Positions 18,697 through 29,541 are shown, numbered from the stretch's first letter. The stretch is DNA of 64,000 bases from Nakamurella sp. A5-74 (GCF_040438885.1 NZ_CP159218.1:4030001-4094000), one strand, 5' to 3'. Notes: a model not told the origin generated them from the letters alone. Numbers and translations are program-made.

Positions 18697-18712
18697 TGGA
18701 AAACGCTTTCCA
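18697..18712. promoter_or_regulatory. LacI-type operator TGGAAAACGCTTTCCA
   Basis: A 16-bp near-palindrome centred on CG, with arms TGGAAA/TTTCCA, matches the general LacI/CcpA operator pattern. It lies 112 bases before the sugar ABC ATPase start and 89 bases before the divergent FMN-binding gene start. The LacI protein encoded at 10200-11273 is one candidate binder. Confidence 0.65.
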
Positions 18713-18823
18713 CAGGCCCTTCCCATCCAGCCCGACGCCCGCTAGCGTCCTCAGGGAGCGACGGCGCCGATGCCGTCCGCCACTGCGGCCGCACACTGCG
18801 GCTGCCCGATCGGAAGGACCTCG

Positions 18824-19966
<1,143 letters not shown>

Positions 19967-19999
19967 TCCTCACCCGGCCATCAGGCCACCGCATCGACA

Positions 20000-20029
20000 G
20001 GGGCAGGTCCGGATCATCGGACCTGCCCC
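20000..20029 (+). terminator. Rho-independent-type terminator after the ABC ATPase
   Basis: A perfect 12-bp stem (GGGGCAGGTCCG at 20000-20011, complement at 20018-20029) with loop GATCAT is followed by TGTTGCTGT. It lies 33 bases after the stop codon. Confidence 0.85.
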
Positions 20030-20050
20030 TGTTGCTGTCGCCGCCCACTC

Positions 20051-20210
20051 CTTCGCGGACCCCACGGTCGCTCCACCACCACCTTCGCGGACCCCACGGT
20101 CGCTCCACCACCACCTTCGCGGACCCCACGGTCGCTCAACCACCACCTTCGCGGACCCCACGGTCGCTCCACCACCACCTTCGCGGACCCCACGGTCGCT
20201 CCACCACCAC
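20051..20210. repeat. Five tandem copies of a 32-bp repeat (array 1)
   Basis: Copies begin at 20051, 20083, 20115, 20147 and 20179, each starting CTTCGCGGACCCCACGGTCG and ending in CCACCAC; they are nearly identical (one C-to-A change at 20138). There are no spacers, so this is not a CRISPR. The reverse complement aligns without gaps to the 32-bp repeat at 40595-40690 at 22 of 32 positions. The array lies between a terminator and a small gene on the same strand. Function unknown. Confidence 0.9.
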
Positions 20211-20242
20211 CGATCGCCCCGGGCCATCGGGCATGATCAGGT

Positions 20243-20851
20243 ATGGCCATTCCCAACCCGCTCGACGCCGTCCGCCTCGCCTCCACCGCGTACGGGGCGG
20301 TGGAGCAGGCCGTCAAGTTGATCCCGCGGGTCACGTCGCTGCTGACCGATGTCGAGCGGCTGGTGCTGCGGGTGAACAACCTGATCGGCGAGGTCGAGGT
20401 GACCCAGCGACGGGCTGCAGCAGCGGTCACCCAGGTGGAGAGTGTCGTCGCGGGCGCCGCCGGAATCCAGAGCCGCGTCGCGACACTCGTCGACCGCTTC
20501 GAGCCCGTCCTCACCCACCTGCTGCCGGTGCTCGAAACGCTGTCGCGCACCACCAGCGCCGATGAGGTGGCTGCCCTGGTCAAGCTCGTCGATGCGCTGC
20601 CGCCGATCGTCGACCGCCTGGACACGGACATCATGCCGATCATGGACACGCTCGCCACCGTTGCGCCCGACCTGCGCGATCTGCTGGACGTCTCCCGCGA
20701 GCTGAACGAGATCATCGGATCGGTGCCGGGGCTGCGCGGGATCAAACGGCGGGTCGAGGACAAGCAGAACGAGGAGGATGCCTACCGCGCGGACGAGGAA
20801 CCGCCCGCGGCACCACAGCGCAAGCACCCGGAAGCGACGACCTCCTCCTGA
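20243..20851 (+). CDS. Conserved actinobacterial helical protein, unknown function
   Basis: 202 residues, predicted almost entirely helical: long amphipathic stretches such as VERLVLRVNNLIGEVEVTQ and VALVKLVDALPPIVDRLDT, with an acidic, disordered C-terminus from ~175. No signal peptide, membrane segment or catalytic motif is visible. Similar small helical proteins starting with IPNPLD occur in other actinobacteria, sometimes under misleading names; I assign no function. It begins 33 bases after the 32-bp repeat array. Confidence 0.7.
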   Translation: MAIPNPLDAVRLASTAYGAVEQAVKLIPRVTSLLTDVERLVLRVNNLIGEVEVTQRRAAAAVTQVESVVAGAAGIQSRVATLVDRFEPVLTHLLPVLETLSRTTSADEVAALVKLVDALPPIVDRLDTDIMPIMDTLATVAPDLRDLLDVSRELNEIIGSVPGLRGIKRRVEDKQNEEDAYRADEEPPAAPQRKHPEATTSS

Positions 20852-20907
20852 CACCCGCACCCCGGCCGCGGACCTCGCTCGATTCCGCCGGGTCGATGAA
20901 CGGACAG

Positions 20908-20934
20908 GGTCGAGGGCGCCTTCGTCGCTCGACC
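20908..20934. terminator. Possible bidirectional terminator hairpin
   Basis: GGTCGAG (20908-20914) and CTCGACC (20928-20934) can pair over 7 bp around a 13-base loop, between the convergent genes ending at 20851 and 21030. No T-run follows. It may equally be a half of the GGTGGTCGAG-type dispersed repeat. Confidence 0.3.
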
Positions 20935-21029
20935 AGCGGAGATTTCGCCGATGGAGGGAACGCAGTGAGTCGAGATCCCATCCTCGAACGACAGGGGCCA
21001 GGATCTGATGGACCTGGTTGTAACGGCGC

Positions 21030-22442
21030 TCAGACCTGGTGCACCGAGAGCGTCTGCACCCGGGGCGGGCTCTGCGGCGTCAGGCTGATCGCGCAGCGCA
21101 GCAGCCCCGTCCGCCCTGGGGACGTCCAGCTCAGGTTCGCCGGCGAGGTGCTGCGCGGCGAGGCGTGTTCGAGCGTCACCGGCGCGGAGCCGGCCAGTCC
21201 GACGGCGTCCGCCAGCCGCCCGATCTCGGCGACACGTCTCGGCAACGGCTCGTCGAGATCGACGTTGTCGCTGAACAACGCGTCGGCAACCACCGGATCC
21301 CATTGCCGCAGCAGCGATTCGAGGCTCAGTCTGGCCGCGATGGTCTCCGGCCAGAGAGTGGGCACCGCGTCGGGGACGACAAGCGCATCGAGCACCGCGT
21401 CGAGCAGTGTCGTCACCGCGGTCACTGCGCCGGAATAGCGAGCGTTCTCGAGCCCGACGATCCCGATGCCGGTCGCCGCATGCCAGCGCATGTGGGAGCC
21501 GAACCCGGGATAACCGCCCGAGTGGCTGACGATCCGCCCGTGCCGCCCGTCCTCGGTCACCAGCCCCAAAGCGTAGTCACGACCCGCCGCACCGGTCGCG
21601 GTGTGCGGTTGCTGCATGTCGCGCCTGCTCGCGGCGGACAGGATCTGCTCCGCGTCGTCCTCCTGCAGTCCCTCGTCCGTCCCGGCCGTCACCAGCCAAC
21701 CCGCCCACCGGGCCAGCGCGGACGCCGAGGCGAACACTCCGCCGATCGGGGAGAACGCACCGGGGTCGCTGAACGGGAGCGCGAGCCATGTGCCGTCGAG
21801 TCGACGATGGCCGATCGCCACGCCATCGACGTCGGCGACTGCCGAGTCGAACCCGATTCCGCCGAACCCACCGGCGCGCAACAGATCTGCGGTGACGAGC
21901 TCGGTGAAGTCGCGTCCGGTGACCCGTTCGATCGCGGCACCCACCATCGCGAAGCCGAGGTTGGAGTACTCGAAACTGACGCCGGGCGGACGGGCGAAGC
22001 GCACACCCGCCGAAAGGAGGGTCCGGAATTCGTCGCGACCCAACGACTCCTGACGATCGGCCCAGGGATCGTCTCCCGGCAGTCCGCCCGCCATCGACAG
22101 CAACTGCGCGACGGTGGGGATCCTGTCGTCATGACCCGAGGACGGACCGAGGTCCAGGTGACGATCGATGGGTGCATCGAGGTCCAGCAGCCCCCGGTCA
22201 CGCAGCCGCAGCGCCATCGCAGCGGTGAAACTCTTGGTGCACGAAGCGATCCGGAACGCCGTGTCGGCAGTGACGGGTGTTCCTCCCGGCGTGACGACGC
22301 CCGCCCCGCCGGCAGCGATCACCGTACCGCCGACGAACACCGCCCAACCCGCACCGGGCGAGGTGCCCGACTCCACCCGCTCGGCGAAGGTGCGCCGGCA
22401 ACTCTCCCCGACCAGGTGCACGCGGTCGACGTCATGGTTCAC
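21030..22442 (-). CDS. Serine hydrolase, beta-lactamase/class C PBP family
   Basis: 470 residues from GTG 22442 (AGGA upstream); further upstream the frame runs into the znuA promoter. The three catalytic motifs are visible: SxxK in IASCTKSFTAAMAL, YxN in EYSNLGFAMVG and HxG in VSHSGGYPGF. No signal peptide is seen, so it is probably cytoplasmic. The C-terminal ~130 residues after the catalytic domain form an additional beta-rich part. Possible roles are esterase or D-aminopeptidase; a true beta-lactamase is less likely. It is divergent from znuA. Confidence 0.88.
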   Translation of the reverse strand: MNHDVDRVHLVGESCRRTFAERVESGTSPGAGWAVFVGGTVIAAGGAGVVTPGGTPVTADTAFRIASCTKSFTAAMALRLRDRGLLDLDAPIDRHLDLGPSSGHDDRIPTVAQLLSMAGGLPGDDPWADRQESLGRDEFRTLLSAGVRFARPPGVSFEYSNLGFAMVGAAIERVTGRDFTELVTADLLRAGGFGGIGFDSAVADVDGVAIGHRRLDGTWLALPFSDPGAFSPIGGVFASASALARWAGWLVTAGTDEGLQEDDAEQILSAASRRDMQQPHTATGAAGRDYALGLVTEDGRHGRIVSHSGGYPGFGSHMRWHAATGIGIVGLENARYSGAVTAVTTLLDAVLDALVVPDAVPTLWPETIAARLSLESLLRQWDPVVADALFSDNVDLDEPLPRRVAEIGRLADAVGLAGSAPVTLEHASPRSTSPANLSWTSPGRTGLLRCAISLTPQSPPRVQTLSVHQV

Positions 22443-22538
22443 GGAATCTGTTCCTGTTCCTCGGGCGAGCGATCGATTGCGAGGGTATCCCCCGACCTGT
22501 CGCACTCCCGCTCGACTCCCCGGCGTCCTGCTACTGTG

Positions 22539-22557
22539 AATGGGAACGGTTCTTATT
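22539..22557. promoter_or_regulatory. Zur/Fur-like box before znuA
   Basis: AATGGGAACGGTTCTTATT is a 19-bp imperfect palindrome (7 of 9 arm positions match) in the shared region between the serine hydrolase and znuA, 55 bases before the znuA start. Its size, centre and A/T-rich ends fit a Fur-family metalloregulator site; zinc-dependent repression of znuACB is inferred. Confidence 0.65.
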
Positions 22558-22611
22558 AGTGCCGTTCCGTGTCTGCCGCCCGCCCCACGAACGCCACCCA
22601 GGAGTACCACC

Positions 22612-23580
22612 GTGACTGTTCTTCCCCGCCGGCATTCTGTGCGCCTGCTCGGCATCACCCTGACCGCCGGATCCCTGTTGCTCGCCGGCTGCGGCTCGAG
22701 TGAACCGGCCACCACGTCGCCGTCCGCCGGCTCCGCGGGCAGTGCCGGCGCCACGTCGCCGATCCCGGTCGTCGCCTCGACCAACGTCTACAGCTCGGTG
22801 GTCAGCATCATCGGCGGGGACCGGGTCGATGTCACCTCGATCATCGCCGATCCGTCGGCCGACCCGCACTCGTTCGAGGCCGACCCACAGACCCAGGTGG
22901 CGATCGCGAAGGCCAAGATCGTCATTGCCAACGGTGGTGGCTACGACGACTTCGTCGGGACCATGGTCAAGGCCACCAACACCTCCCCGACCCAGATCGA
23001 CGTCGTCGAGCTGTCCGGGCTCGAGAAGTCGGCACCTGTCGAGGACGGCAAGGCGTTCAACGAGCACGTCTTCTACTCGACTGCTGCGATGCGCACCCTC
23101 TCCGCCGAGCTGGTCAAGGACCTCAGCGCTCTCGACACGGCCGGCGCCTCGACCTTCGCGGCCAACGCAAGGGAGTTCGACGCCGGCCTGGCCGCCATCG
23201 ACCAGCGCACCGGAGCCATCAAGGCGGCGCACCCGGGAAGCCTGAAGGCCGTCGTCACCGAGCCGGTCGCCGACTACCTGCTCGCAGCGGCAGGCTTCCA
23301 GGACGTGACGCCGAAGGACTTCGCCGAAGCGATCGAGGAGGAGAACGACCCGTCGGTGAAGGACCTGGCTGACATCGACAAGCTGGTCAGCGGCAAGCAG
23401 GTGCAGTTGGTCGCCTACAACGAGCAGACCTCGGGCCCGGTCGTCGAGCAGGTCAGGTCCGCGGCGGAGAAGGCCGGGGTGCCGGTGCTGCCGGTCACCG
23501 AGACGTTCCCCGAGGGCGTCACCGACTATCTGGCGTGGATCAACGGCACGCTCGACACCCTGGAGAAGGAACTCGGATGA
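22612..23580 (+). CDS. znuA: Zinc/manganese ABC importer binding lipoprotein
   Basis: 322 residues from GTG 22612, with AGGAG seven bases upstream. A lipoprotein signal ends in LLLAGC. Cluster 9 metal-binding protein features: VVASTNVYSSVVSIIGGD, DPHSFEADPQT (first His ligand), FNEHVFYSTAAMRTLSAEL (second His) and VVTEPVADYLLAAAGF. The His-rich loop of many zinc-specific ZnuA proteins is missing, so metal choice rests on the Zur-like box. It delivers metal to ZnuB/ZnuC; the stop overlaps znuC. Confidence 0.9.
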   Translation: MTVLPRRHSVRLLGITLTAGSLLLAGCGSSEPATTSPSAGSAGSAGATSPIPVVASTNVYSSVVSIIGGDRVDVTSIIADPSADPHSFEADPQTQVAIAKAKIVIANGGGYDDFVGTMVKATNTSPTQIDVVELSGLEKSAPVEDGKAFNEHVFYSTAAMRTLSAELVKDLSALDTAGASTFAANAREFDAGLAAIDQRTGAIKAAHPGSLKAVVTEPVADYLLAAAGFQDVTPKDFAEAIEEENDPSVKDLADIDKLVSGKQVQLVAYNEQTSGPVVEQVRSAAEKAGVPVLPVTETFPEGVTDYLAWINGTLDTLEKELG

Positions 23581-24578
23581 CGTCGTCCGACGCCGGGCCG
23601 AATCACCGGTCGGGCGCCCGTTCGGCCGCCGGGACCCGCACCCGCCCCCGTCCTGCGCGTGGTGTTGCCGACAGTGATGATGCGACCGGTTCCCATCCCC
23701 GATACGCCATGATGGACGACGTGCCCGTCACCCCGCCGCCCACCGAGGCACCGGTCGTGGGATCGGCCGCCGCGCTGGCCACTGCTCCGGCCGTCTCGCT
23801 CCGCGGCGCCGCCCTGTCCTTCGGCAGCCGGATCCTCTGGGCCGGCCTCGATCTGGACGTCGCCGCCGGCGAGTTCGTGGTCGTCCTCGGCCCCAACGGC
23901 GCCGGCAAGACCAGCCTGCTGAAGGTCCTGCTCGGCCAGCAACCGCTGTCGGCCGGGACCGCGGAGATCAACGGCCGTCCGGTCCGGACGGGGTCGTCGC
24001 GGATCGGCTACATCCCCCAGCAACGCGCGTTCGATCCCGGGTTGCCGGTCCGTGCCCGTGACCTCGTGGGTCTGGGCATCGACGGCCACCGCTGGGGATT
24101 CGGTCTGCCGTCCCGCTCCCGCAGCCGCGCCATCGACGCAGCGCTCGCGTCGGTCGGCGCGTCCGCGTTCGCCGACGCACCTGTGGGGCTGCTGTCCGGT
24201 GGCGAGCAGCAGCGGCTGCGGATCGCGCAAGCACTGATCACCGATCCGCACGTGCTGCTCTGCGACGAGCCGCTGCTGAGCCTGGACCTCACCCACCAGC
24301 AGGCCGTCAGCGACCTGATCGACCGGCGGCGCACCGAGTCGCAGACAGCGGTCGTGTTCGTCACCCACGAGATCAATCCGGTGCTCCGGATGGTCGACCG
24401 GGTGATCTACCTGGTCGACGGGAAGTTCCGCATCGGCACACCCGACGAGGTGATGACCACCGCTGTGCTCTCCGAGCTCTACGGCAGCCACATCGAGGTA
24501 CTGCGCGCAGAAGGACGGATCATCGTGCTCGGCACCGACAGCCACGTGCACCATCACGACGAGAACGGGACCCACTGA
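23577..24578 (+). CDS. znuC: Zinc/manganese ABC importer ATPase
   Basis: 333 residues from ATG 23577, which overlaps the znuA stop (ATGA) and has GGAGAAGGA upstream. The first ~70 residues are disordered and not part of the domain, so the Met at 23709 is an alternative start. Walker A GPNGAGKTS, signature LSGGEQQRLRIAQAL, Walker B VLLCDEPLLSLD and switch His VTHEIN are present. The C-terminus is His-rich (SHVHHHDENGTH), plausible for metal sensing or binding. Confidence 0.92.
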   Translation: MTSSDAGPNHRSGARSAAGTRTRPRPARGVADSDDATGSHPRYAMMDDVPVTPPPTEAPVVGSAAALATAPAVSLRGAALSFGSRILWAGLDLDVAAGEFVVVLGPNGAGKTSLLKVLLGQQPLSAGTAEINGRPVRTGSSRIGYIPQQRAFDPGLPVRARDLVGLGIDGHRWGFGLPSRSRSRAIDAALASVGASAFADAPVGLLSGGEQQRLRIAQALITDPHVLLCDEPLLSLDLTHQQAVSDLIDRRRTESQTAVVFVTHEINPVLRMVDRVIYLVDGKFRIGTPDEVMTTAVLSELYGSHIEVLRAEGRIIVLGTDSHVHHHDENGTH

Positions 24579-24579
24579 G

Positions 24580-25521
24580 ATGGCCGCCCCCACCGGCTTC
24601 GCCACCGTCGAGTGGTTCTCCATCGACGGCATCCGCGAGGTGCTGCCCTACGTCACCGGGTCGCTGTTCGCCGGTCTGATCCTGGGCATCGTCGCCGGGG
24701 TCATCGGCCCGATGATCCAGGCACGCGACCTGGCCTTCGCTGTGCACGGCAGCTCCGAGCTGTCGTTCGCGGGCGGAGCCGCTGCGCTGCTGCTGTTCGG
24801 CGGCGGTGTCGCTGCCGCGAGCACGGCGACGATCGTCGGGGTCGGCTCCATCGTCGGTTCGGTGATCGCGGCGGTGCTGTTCGGTGTGTTGGGGGCGAAG
24901 GCCAGGGAACGGAACTCGGCGATCGGCGTCATCCTGCCGTTCGGTCTCGGCCTCGGGGTGCTGTTCCTGTTCCTCCACCCGGGTCGCGCGGCCAACAAGT
25001 TCGGCCTGCTGGTCGGCCAGATCGTCGCCGTCGACACCACCCAGATCTGGTTGCTGGCAGCGGTCGCGGTGGTCGTGCTCGGGGTGCTGGCGGCGATCTG
25101 GCGGCCGCTGTTCTTCGCCTCGGTCGATCCCGATGTCGCTGTGGCACGGGGTGTTCCGACGCGACTGCTGTCCGCACTGTTCATGATCGTGCTGGGCCTG
25201 GCGGTGGCGATGGCGGTGCAGATCGTCGGCGCGATCCTGGTGCTCTCGCTGCTGATCACGCCGACTGCCGCTGCGAGCCGGGTCACCGCATCGCCCGCCA
25301 TGGTGACGTTGCTGTCGGTGCTCTTCGCAGTCTTCTCGGCGGTCGGCGGGATCATCCTGTCGCTCACCCCGGAGCTGCCGATCTCGCCCTGTGTCACCAC
25401 GCTGTCGTTCCTGATCTACCTGGTGTGCCGGGTGATCGGGGCGGCGCGGCATCGTCGGGGCTGGAACACCCGCACTCCCGCTCCCACTGCCGCCGCCGAG
25501 CCGGTCGCCGCTGCTGCCTGA
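24580..25521 (+). CDS. znuB: Zinc/manganese ABC importer permease
   Basis: 313 residues with about eight membrane helices, ABC-3 family (FAVHGSSELSFAGGAAALL near the coupling region, QIVGAILVLSLLITPTAAA late). It starts one base after the znuC stop. The C-terminal ~35 residues are Arg/Ala-rich and cytoplasmic. Third gene of the metal uptake operon. Confidence 0.93.
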   Translation: MAAPTGFATVEWFSIDGIREVLPYVTGSLFAGLILGIVAGVIGPMIQARDLAFAVHGSSELSFAGGAAALLLFGGGVAAASTATIVGVGSIVGSVIAAVLFGVLGAKARERNSAIGVILPFGLGLGVLFLFLHPGRAANKFGLLVGQIVAVDTTQIWLLAAVAVVVLGVLAAIWRPLFFASVDPDVAVARGVPTRLLSALFMIVLGLAVAMAVQIVGAILVLSLLITPTAAASRVTASPAMVTLLSVLFAVFSAVGGIILSLTPELPISPCVTTLSFLIYLVCRVIGAARHRRGWNTRTPAPTAAAEPVAAAA

Positions 25522-25652
25522 TCGCCGCCCACCGGACGACCGCCACGGCTGGCGAAACGCCGATATCCACCCTTGGCTGGCTCGAAAAGGTGCTGGAACG
25601 CCGTTTCGCACGGGTCTGGGGCACGACGGCGGGGACGGGTAGGAGAGGGCGG

Positions 25653-26210
25653 TCAGAAGCCGGAGCCCAGCTCCTGGCCGAAGTAGCCGATCGCTCCCTC
25701 GCGACCCGGCGGCCCGATCACGGTGCCGTACAGGAACACCACCCCTTCGTCGACCCGGTCCCAGGGCGACACGGTGGTCGCGGTGAAGCCGGGATCATCG
25801 AAGGTGCCGCGCCGACTGAACCGCCCCCACTGCCACGTCCGATGCAATCGGGCGATCACCTCCCCGTCGCGCAACACCATGGCGCGGCGATCGGTGCGGT
25901 GGACGTAGCGGTACTCCCGGCCTGCGAGGTACAGCGTCCTGGTGTGCGAGCGCCGACGGAACGGCGATTTCTTCAGCGGCGCGCACTCCACGGGCACGCC
26001 ATCGACAGGGGTGACGATGCACGGCCGATCGCCGGGTACCCGGCCGTCCCTGAACAGCGAGTCGAAGAACTTGCCCAGCTTCCCGGGAGCGGTACTGCCG
26101 AAATCCACGGTCACCAGGAACTGCGGCGTGCCGTCGGGCGCCAGCACTTCGACCCCGCGCACTCCGTCGGTCTGGTATCGGCGCACCGTCCAGCCGGGCA
26201 TCGTCGTCAT
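25653..26210 (-). CDS. Uncharacterised protein
   Basis: 185 residues from ATG 26210 (a second Met is at residue 4). No signal peptide or membrane helix. The mix of short strands (REYRYVHRTDRRAMVLRDGEVIARLHR) suggests a beta-rich fold, remotely like LURP/phospholipid-scramblase-type proteins, but I would not name it so. It follows the glycosidase-like gene on the same strand after 52 bases and may be the last gene of the cysS-rlmB operon. Confidence 0.6.
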   Translation of the reverse strand: MTTMPGWTVRRYQTDGVRGVEVLAPDGTPQFLVTVDFGSTAPGKLGKFFDSLFRDGRVPGDRPCIVTPVDGVPVECAPLKKSPFRRRSHTRTLYLAGREYRYVHRTDRRAMVLRDGEVIARLHRTWQWGRFSRRGTFDDPGFTATTVSPWDRVDEGVVFLYGTVIGPPGREGAIGYFGQELGSGF

Positions 26211-26262
26211 CCAGCGACCCCAGCCGGCGCACCCGGCTCGATCGGGCGATTGCCGGGAACGC

Positions 26263-27186
26263 TCAACGGGTCCAGGTGACCAGGTCGTGTGCACCGTCGG
26301 GCCTGGCCGCTTCGGCGTACCACCGCACCACACCCTGGAATTCGACGGCGCTCGCATAGCGCAGGGCGGCGTCGGTCAACCCGTGCGGATCCACTTCGCG
26401 CGCCGGATCCTCCGACTGCCACCGCAGGTCGGGGACGGGACGGTACCGCTCGCCGTCCCACCGGGCCAGCCCGGAGGTCTCGAACCAGTTGGAGTCCGCA
26501 TCCGGACGCCCGTCGTAGATGACGTCGGGCACCACGGAGCCGCCGGGGATCACCGCAGCGATGCGTGCGCCGCGTGCATCCCACGACCCGACGGTCGGAC
26601 GCAGCACCTCACCGTCGTCCCGCCAGTCGAGACCATCGGCCGAGCTGAACAGCCGGCTCGTCATCCGGTCCTCCTCGCCCTGGTCGGTGAGCGGGTGGCA
26701 GCAGACGAACATCCGCCAGGGCCGCTCGGTGTCCGCTTCCTGACGCCAGAGCACCGGGTCCTTGACCGCCATCACCTCGGTGCCCGGCACCGCGATTGCT
26801 CGTACGCCCGACGGCAACTGCGCGACGGACGCAGCGGTGAGGGTGTCGATCCACCAGTGCTTGGACTGCCGGGTCGCACACGAGAGGTAGATCCGGACGC
26901 TGCCGTCCGGCAGGAAAGCCAGAGCCGGCCGCTCGAACGACTCTGCACCGAAGGCGTCCCGGTCGATCCGGCAGACTTCCTGGAACGTCACCCCGTCGAC
27001 AGAGCTGGCGACGAGCACACTCACCCCGCGGCCATCGGCGAGCGGCCGCCGGGAGCGCCAGGTCAGGTACACCGCCCCGTCGTGCACGACTGCCGACGCC
27101 GCACCCGACCAGTTGCCCGGACCGGATCCCGGCGCCGGCGCCACGACCGTCGCACCGGTGCCCGGGTAGCGATAAGGGTCGGTCAC
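26263..27186 (-). CDS. Five-bladed beta-propeller glycosidase-like protein
   Basis: 307 residues from GTG 27186, which overlaps the rlmB stop by 4 bases (GTGA). Repeated strand motifs such as [29 protein letters not shown] and [15 protein letters not shown], with Asp at blade starts, resemble the propeller fold of GH43/GH32/GH130-type enzymes. There is no signal peptide, so a secreted role is unlikely. I cannot identify all three catalytic acids, and it may not be an active hydrolase. Confidence 0.65.
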   Translation of the reverse strand: MTDPYRYPGTGATVVAPAPGSGPGNWSGAASAVVHDGAVYLTWRSRRPLADGRGVSVLVASSVDGVTFQEVCRIDRDAFGAESFERPALAFLPDGSVRIYLSCATRQSKHWWIDTLTAASVAQLPSGVRAIAVPGTEVMAVKDPVLWRQEADTERPWRMFVCCHPLTDQGEEDRMTSRLFSSADGLDWRDDGEVLRPTVGSWDARGARIAAVIPGGSVVPDVIYDGRPDADSNWFETSGLARWDGERYRPVPDLRWQSEDPAREVDPHGLTDAALRYASAVEFQGVVRWYAEAARPDGAHDLVTWTR

Positions 27187-28145
27187 ACCCCGTTCGCCCG
27201 CCGGCGTCGCGCGACCTCGGCCAGCACGACGCCGGCCGCGACGGATGCGTTGAGCGACTCGACACTGCGCGACATCGGGATGGAAATCGTTGCATCGCAG
27301 ACGGTCCGGGTGAGCCGGGCCAATCCGCGACCCTCGGATCCGACCACCAGCACCAGCGGATCGGTGGCCAGCTCGAACGAGTCGGTGTCGATCGTGCCGT
27401 CGGCGTCCAGCCCGACGACCATGATTCCGCCGTCGGCCCACTCCTTGAGCGTGCGGACGAGGTTCGTGCAGCGCGCGACCCGCAGCCGGGCCGCGGTGCC
27501 GGCGGAGGTGCGCCAGGCCGAGGCGGTCATACCGGCGGATCGACGTTCCGGAACGAGCACTCCGTGCGCACCGAACGCCGCGGCCGAGCGGACGATCGCC
27601 CCGAGGTTGCGGGGATCGGTGACGCCGTCCACCGCGACCAGCAGCGCCGGGGCGCCGGACTCCTGGGCGATCTTCAGCAGATCGTCCGGATGCGCGTAGG
27701 TGTACGGCGGCACCTGCAATGCCAGGCCCTGGTGGATCGCGCGATCCGTGAGTCGGTCGAGCTCCGGACGCGAGATCTCCAGCAGCGCAATACCTTTGCC
27801 GGCCGCTGTCTGGATCGCTTCGGTGACCCGGTCGTCGGCCTGCAAGCCCTGGGCGACGTACAGCGCAGTGGCCGGGACACCCGCCCGCAGGGCCTCGACC
27901 ACCGGGTTGCGGCCGACCACCGTCTCCGGCAGCTCCTTGGCCCTCCGGGTGGCGACCCGGCTGCCGTTGTCGGCGCGCTTGGCAGCCAGCGCAGAGCGGC
28001 GCGCCGCCGGATGCCCGGTGCGCTCGGTGGCGGCCGGGGTCGGCCCCTTGGGCTTCAGCGCCCGGCGGGCCTGCCCGCCGGAGCCGACCGCCGCACCCTT
28101 CTTGCCCTTGCGGATCGCACCGCGTCGTTGTGAGTTGCCGGCCAT
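27183..28145 (-). CDS. rlmB: 23S rRNA (guanosine-2'-O-)-methyltransferase, TrmH/RlmB family
   Basis: 320 residues from ATG 28145, one base after the cysS stop. The first ~75 residues are basic and disordered, as usual in actinobacterial members. A substrate-binding domain follows ([17 protein letters not shown]), then the SPOUT knot with motif 1 [14 protein letters not shown], motif 2 [10 protein letters not shown] and motif 3 [18 protein letters not shown]. It methylates ribose of a 23S rRNA guanosine; the exact site is by homology. The cysS-rlmB pairing is common in actinobacteria. Confidence 0.93.
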   Translation of the reverse strand: MAGNSQRRGAIRKGKKGAAVGSGGQARRALKPKGPTPAATERTGHPAARRSALAAKRADNGSRVATRRAKELPETVVGRNPVVEALRAGVPATALYVAQGLQADDRVTEAIQTAAGKGIALLEISRPELDRLTDRAIHQGLALQVPPYTYAHPDDLLKIAQESGAPALLVAVDGVTDPRNLGAIVRSAAAFGAHGVLVPERRSAGMTASAWRTSAGTAARLRVARCTNLVRTLKEWADGGIMVVGLDADGTIDTDSFELATDPLVLVVGSEGRGLARLTRTVCDATISIPMSRSVESLNASVAAGVVLAEVARRRRANGV

Positions 28146-28146
28146 G

Positions 28147-29541
28147 TCAGGACCTTCCGATCGTCCAGGTGGAGCCGGATGCGCCGTCCTCGACGACGAT
28201 CCCGGCAGCGGAGAGTTGGTCCCGAATGGCATCCGAGCGGGCGAAATCCTTGCCGGCGCGCGCATCCCGGCGGGCCTGCAGCAGCTGCTCGACCAGTGCG
28301 GCGAGCACGGCATCCGTCTCGGAGGCGGCGGTGCCACCCTGCCACGCGGGGTCGTACGGGTCGAGGCCCAGCACCGCGAGCATCGAGCGCACGCTGGAGG
28401 CGATCGCGTGCGCCGCCTCCTCGTCACCGCCGTCGAGCGCGCTGTTGCCTGCATGGACGTGGTCGTGCACCACCGCGAGCGCCCGCGGGACGCCGAGATC
28501 GTCGTCCATCGCCGTCACGAAGTCGGCGGGCAGGTCCTCGTCGATCGTCACCTCGCCGAAGCGATCGGCGACCCGTCGCACCAGTCCCTCGATCCGCCCG
28601 AACGCCTTGGCAGCGTCCTGCAGCGCACCTTCGGAGTACTCGATGGAACTGCGGTAGTGAACGCTCAGCAGGTAGTAGCGCAACTCGATCGCCCGGACGA
28701 GCTGGGTGATCGCTTCGACAGTCATGGTGTTGCCGAGCGACTTCGACATCTTCTCGCCGGCCTGGGTCACCCAGAACGAGTGCATCCAGTGACGCGCGAA
28801 CGGGAGGCCCGCACCGTGCGACTGGGCGGCCTCGTTCTCGTGGTGCGGGAACACCAGATCGAGACCACCGCCGTGGATGTCGAAGGTGTCGCCCAGGTAG
28901 GTCCGCGCCATCGCCGAGCACTCGATGTGCCAGCCGGGGCGCCCTGGTCCCCACGGGGAGCTCCAGTGCGGTTCACCGGGTTTCGCGGCCTTCCAGAGGG
29001 TGAAGTCGGCAGCGTCGCGTTTGCCCTTGCCCCCGGACTCGCCCTGCGAGAGCTCGTCGATCTTCTGACCGGACAGGAAGCCGTAGTCGTCCTGGCTGCG
29101 CACCGCGAAGTAGACGTCGCCGTCGGCGGCATAGGCAGCGTCCGTGCGGATCAGCTCGTCGATCAGCTCGACGATCTGCGGGATGTGCCCCGTGGCCCGG
29201 GGTTCGATGGTCGGTGACAGGCAGCCGAGGGCCCGGTAGGCATCCGAGAACAGCTGCTCGTTGAGCGCGGCATGGGCCCACCAGGGACGTCCTGCTTCGG
29301 CGGCCTTGGCGAGAATCTTGTCGTCGATGTCGGTGACGTTGCGGACCTGGGTGACGTGCATCCCGGACCACTCCAGCCACCGCCGCAGGACGTCGTAGAC
29401 GATGCCGGCACCACGCAGGTGGCCGATGTGCGGAGCCGACTGCACGGTCGCGCCGCAGTGGTACAGGGTGACCTCGCCGGCAACGAGCGGCACGAAGGGC
29501 CGCACGCTGCGGGTAGCGGTGTCGTAGAGGTGCAGGGTCAC
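28147..29541 (-). CDS. cysS: Cysteinyl-tRNA synthetase
   Basis: 464 residues from GTG 29541, which gives the normal family length; earlier in-frame starts add unrelated residues. HIGH motif in [15 protein letters not shown] motif in [10 protein letters not shown], zinc-site residues in YHCGATV, ECSAMA and FPHHENE. It charges tRNA-Cys in the cytoplasm and heads the operon with rlmB. Confidence 0.97.
   Translation of the reverse strand: MTLHLYDTATRSVRPFVPLVAGEVTLYHCGATVQSAPHIGHLRGAGIVYDVLRRWLEWSGMHVTQVRNVTDIDDKILAKAAEAGRPWWAHAALNEQLFSDAYRALGCLSPTIEPRATGHIPQIVELIDELIRTDAAYAADGDVYFAVRSQDDYGFLSGQKIDELSQGESGGKGKRDAADFTLWKAAKPGEPHWSSPWGPGRPGWHIECSAMARTYLGDTFDIHGGGLDLVFPHHENEAAQSHGAGLPFARHWMHSFWVTQAGEKMSKSLGNTMTVEAITQLVRAIELRYYLLSVHYRSSIEYSEGALQDAAKAFGRIEGLVRRVADRFGEVTIDEDLPADFVTAMDDDLGVPRALAVVHDHVHAGNSALDGGDEEAAHAIASSVRSMLAVLGLDPYDPAWQGGTAASETDAVLAALVEQLLQARRDARAGKDFARSDAIRDQLSAAGIVVEDGASGSTWTIGRS

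Noticed and set aside
20051-20210. CRISPR array
   Set aside because: The 32-bp units are contiguous without variable spacers, and no cas genes are in the window.
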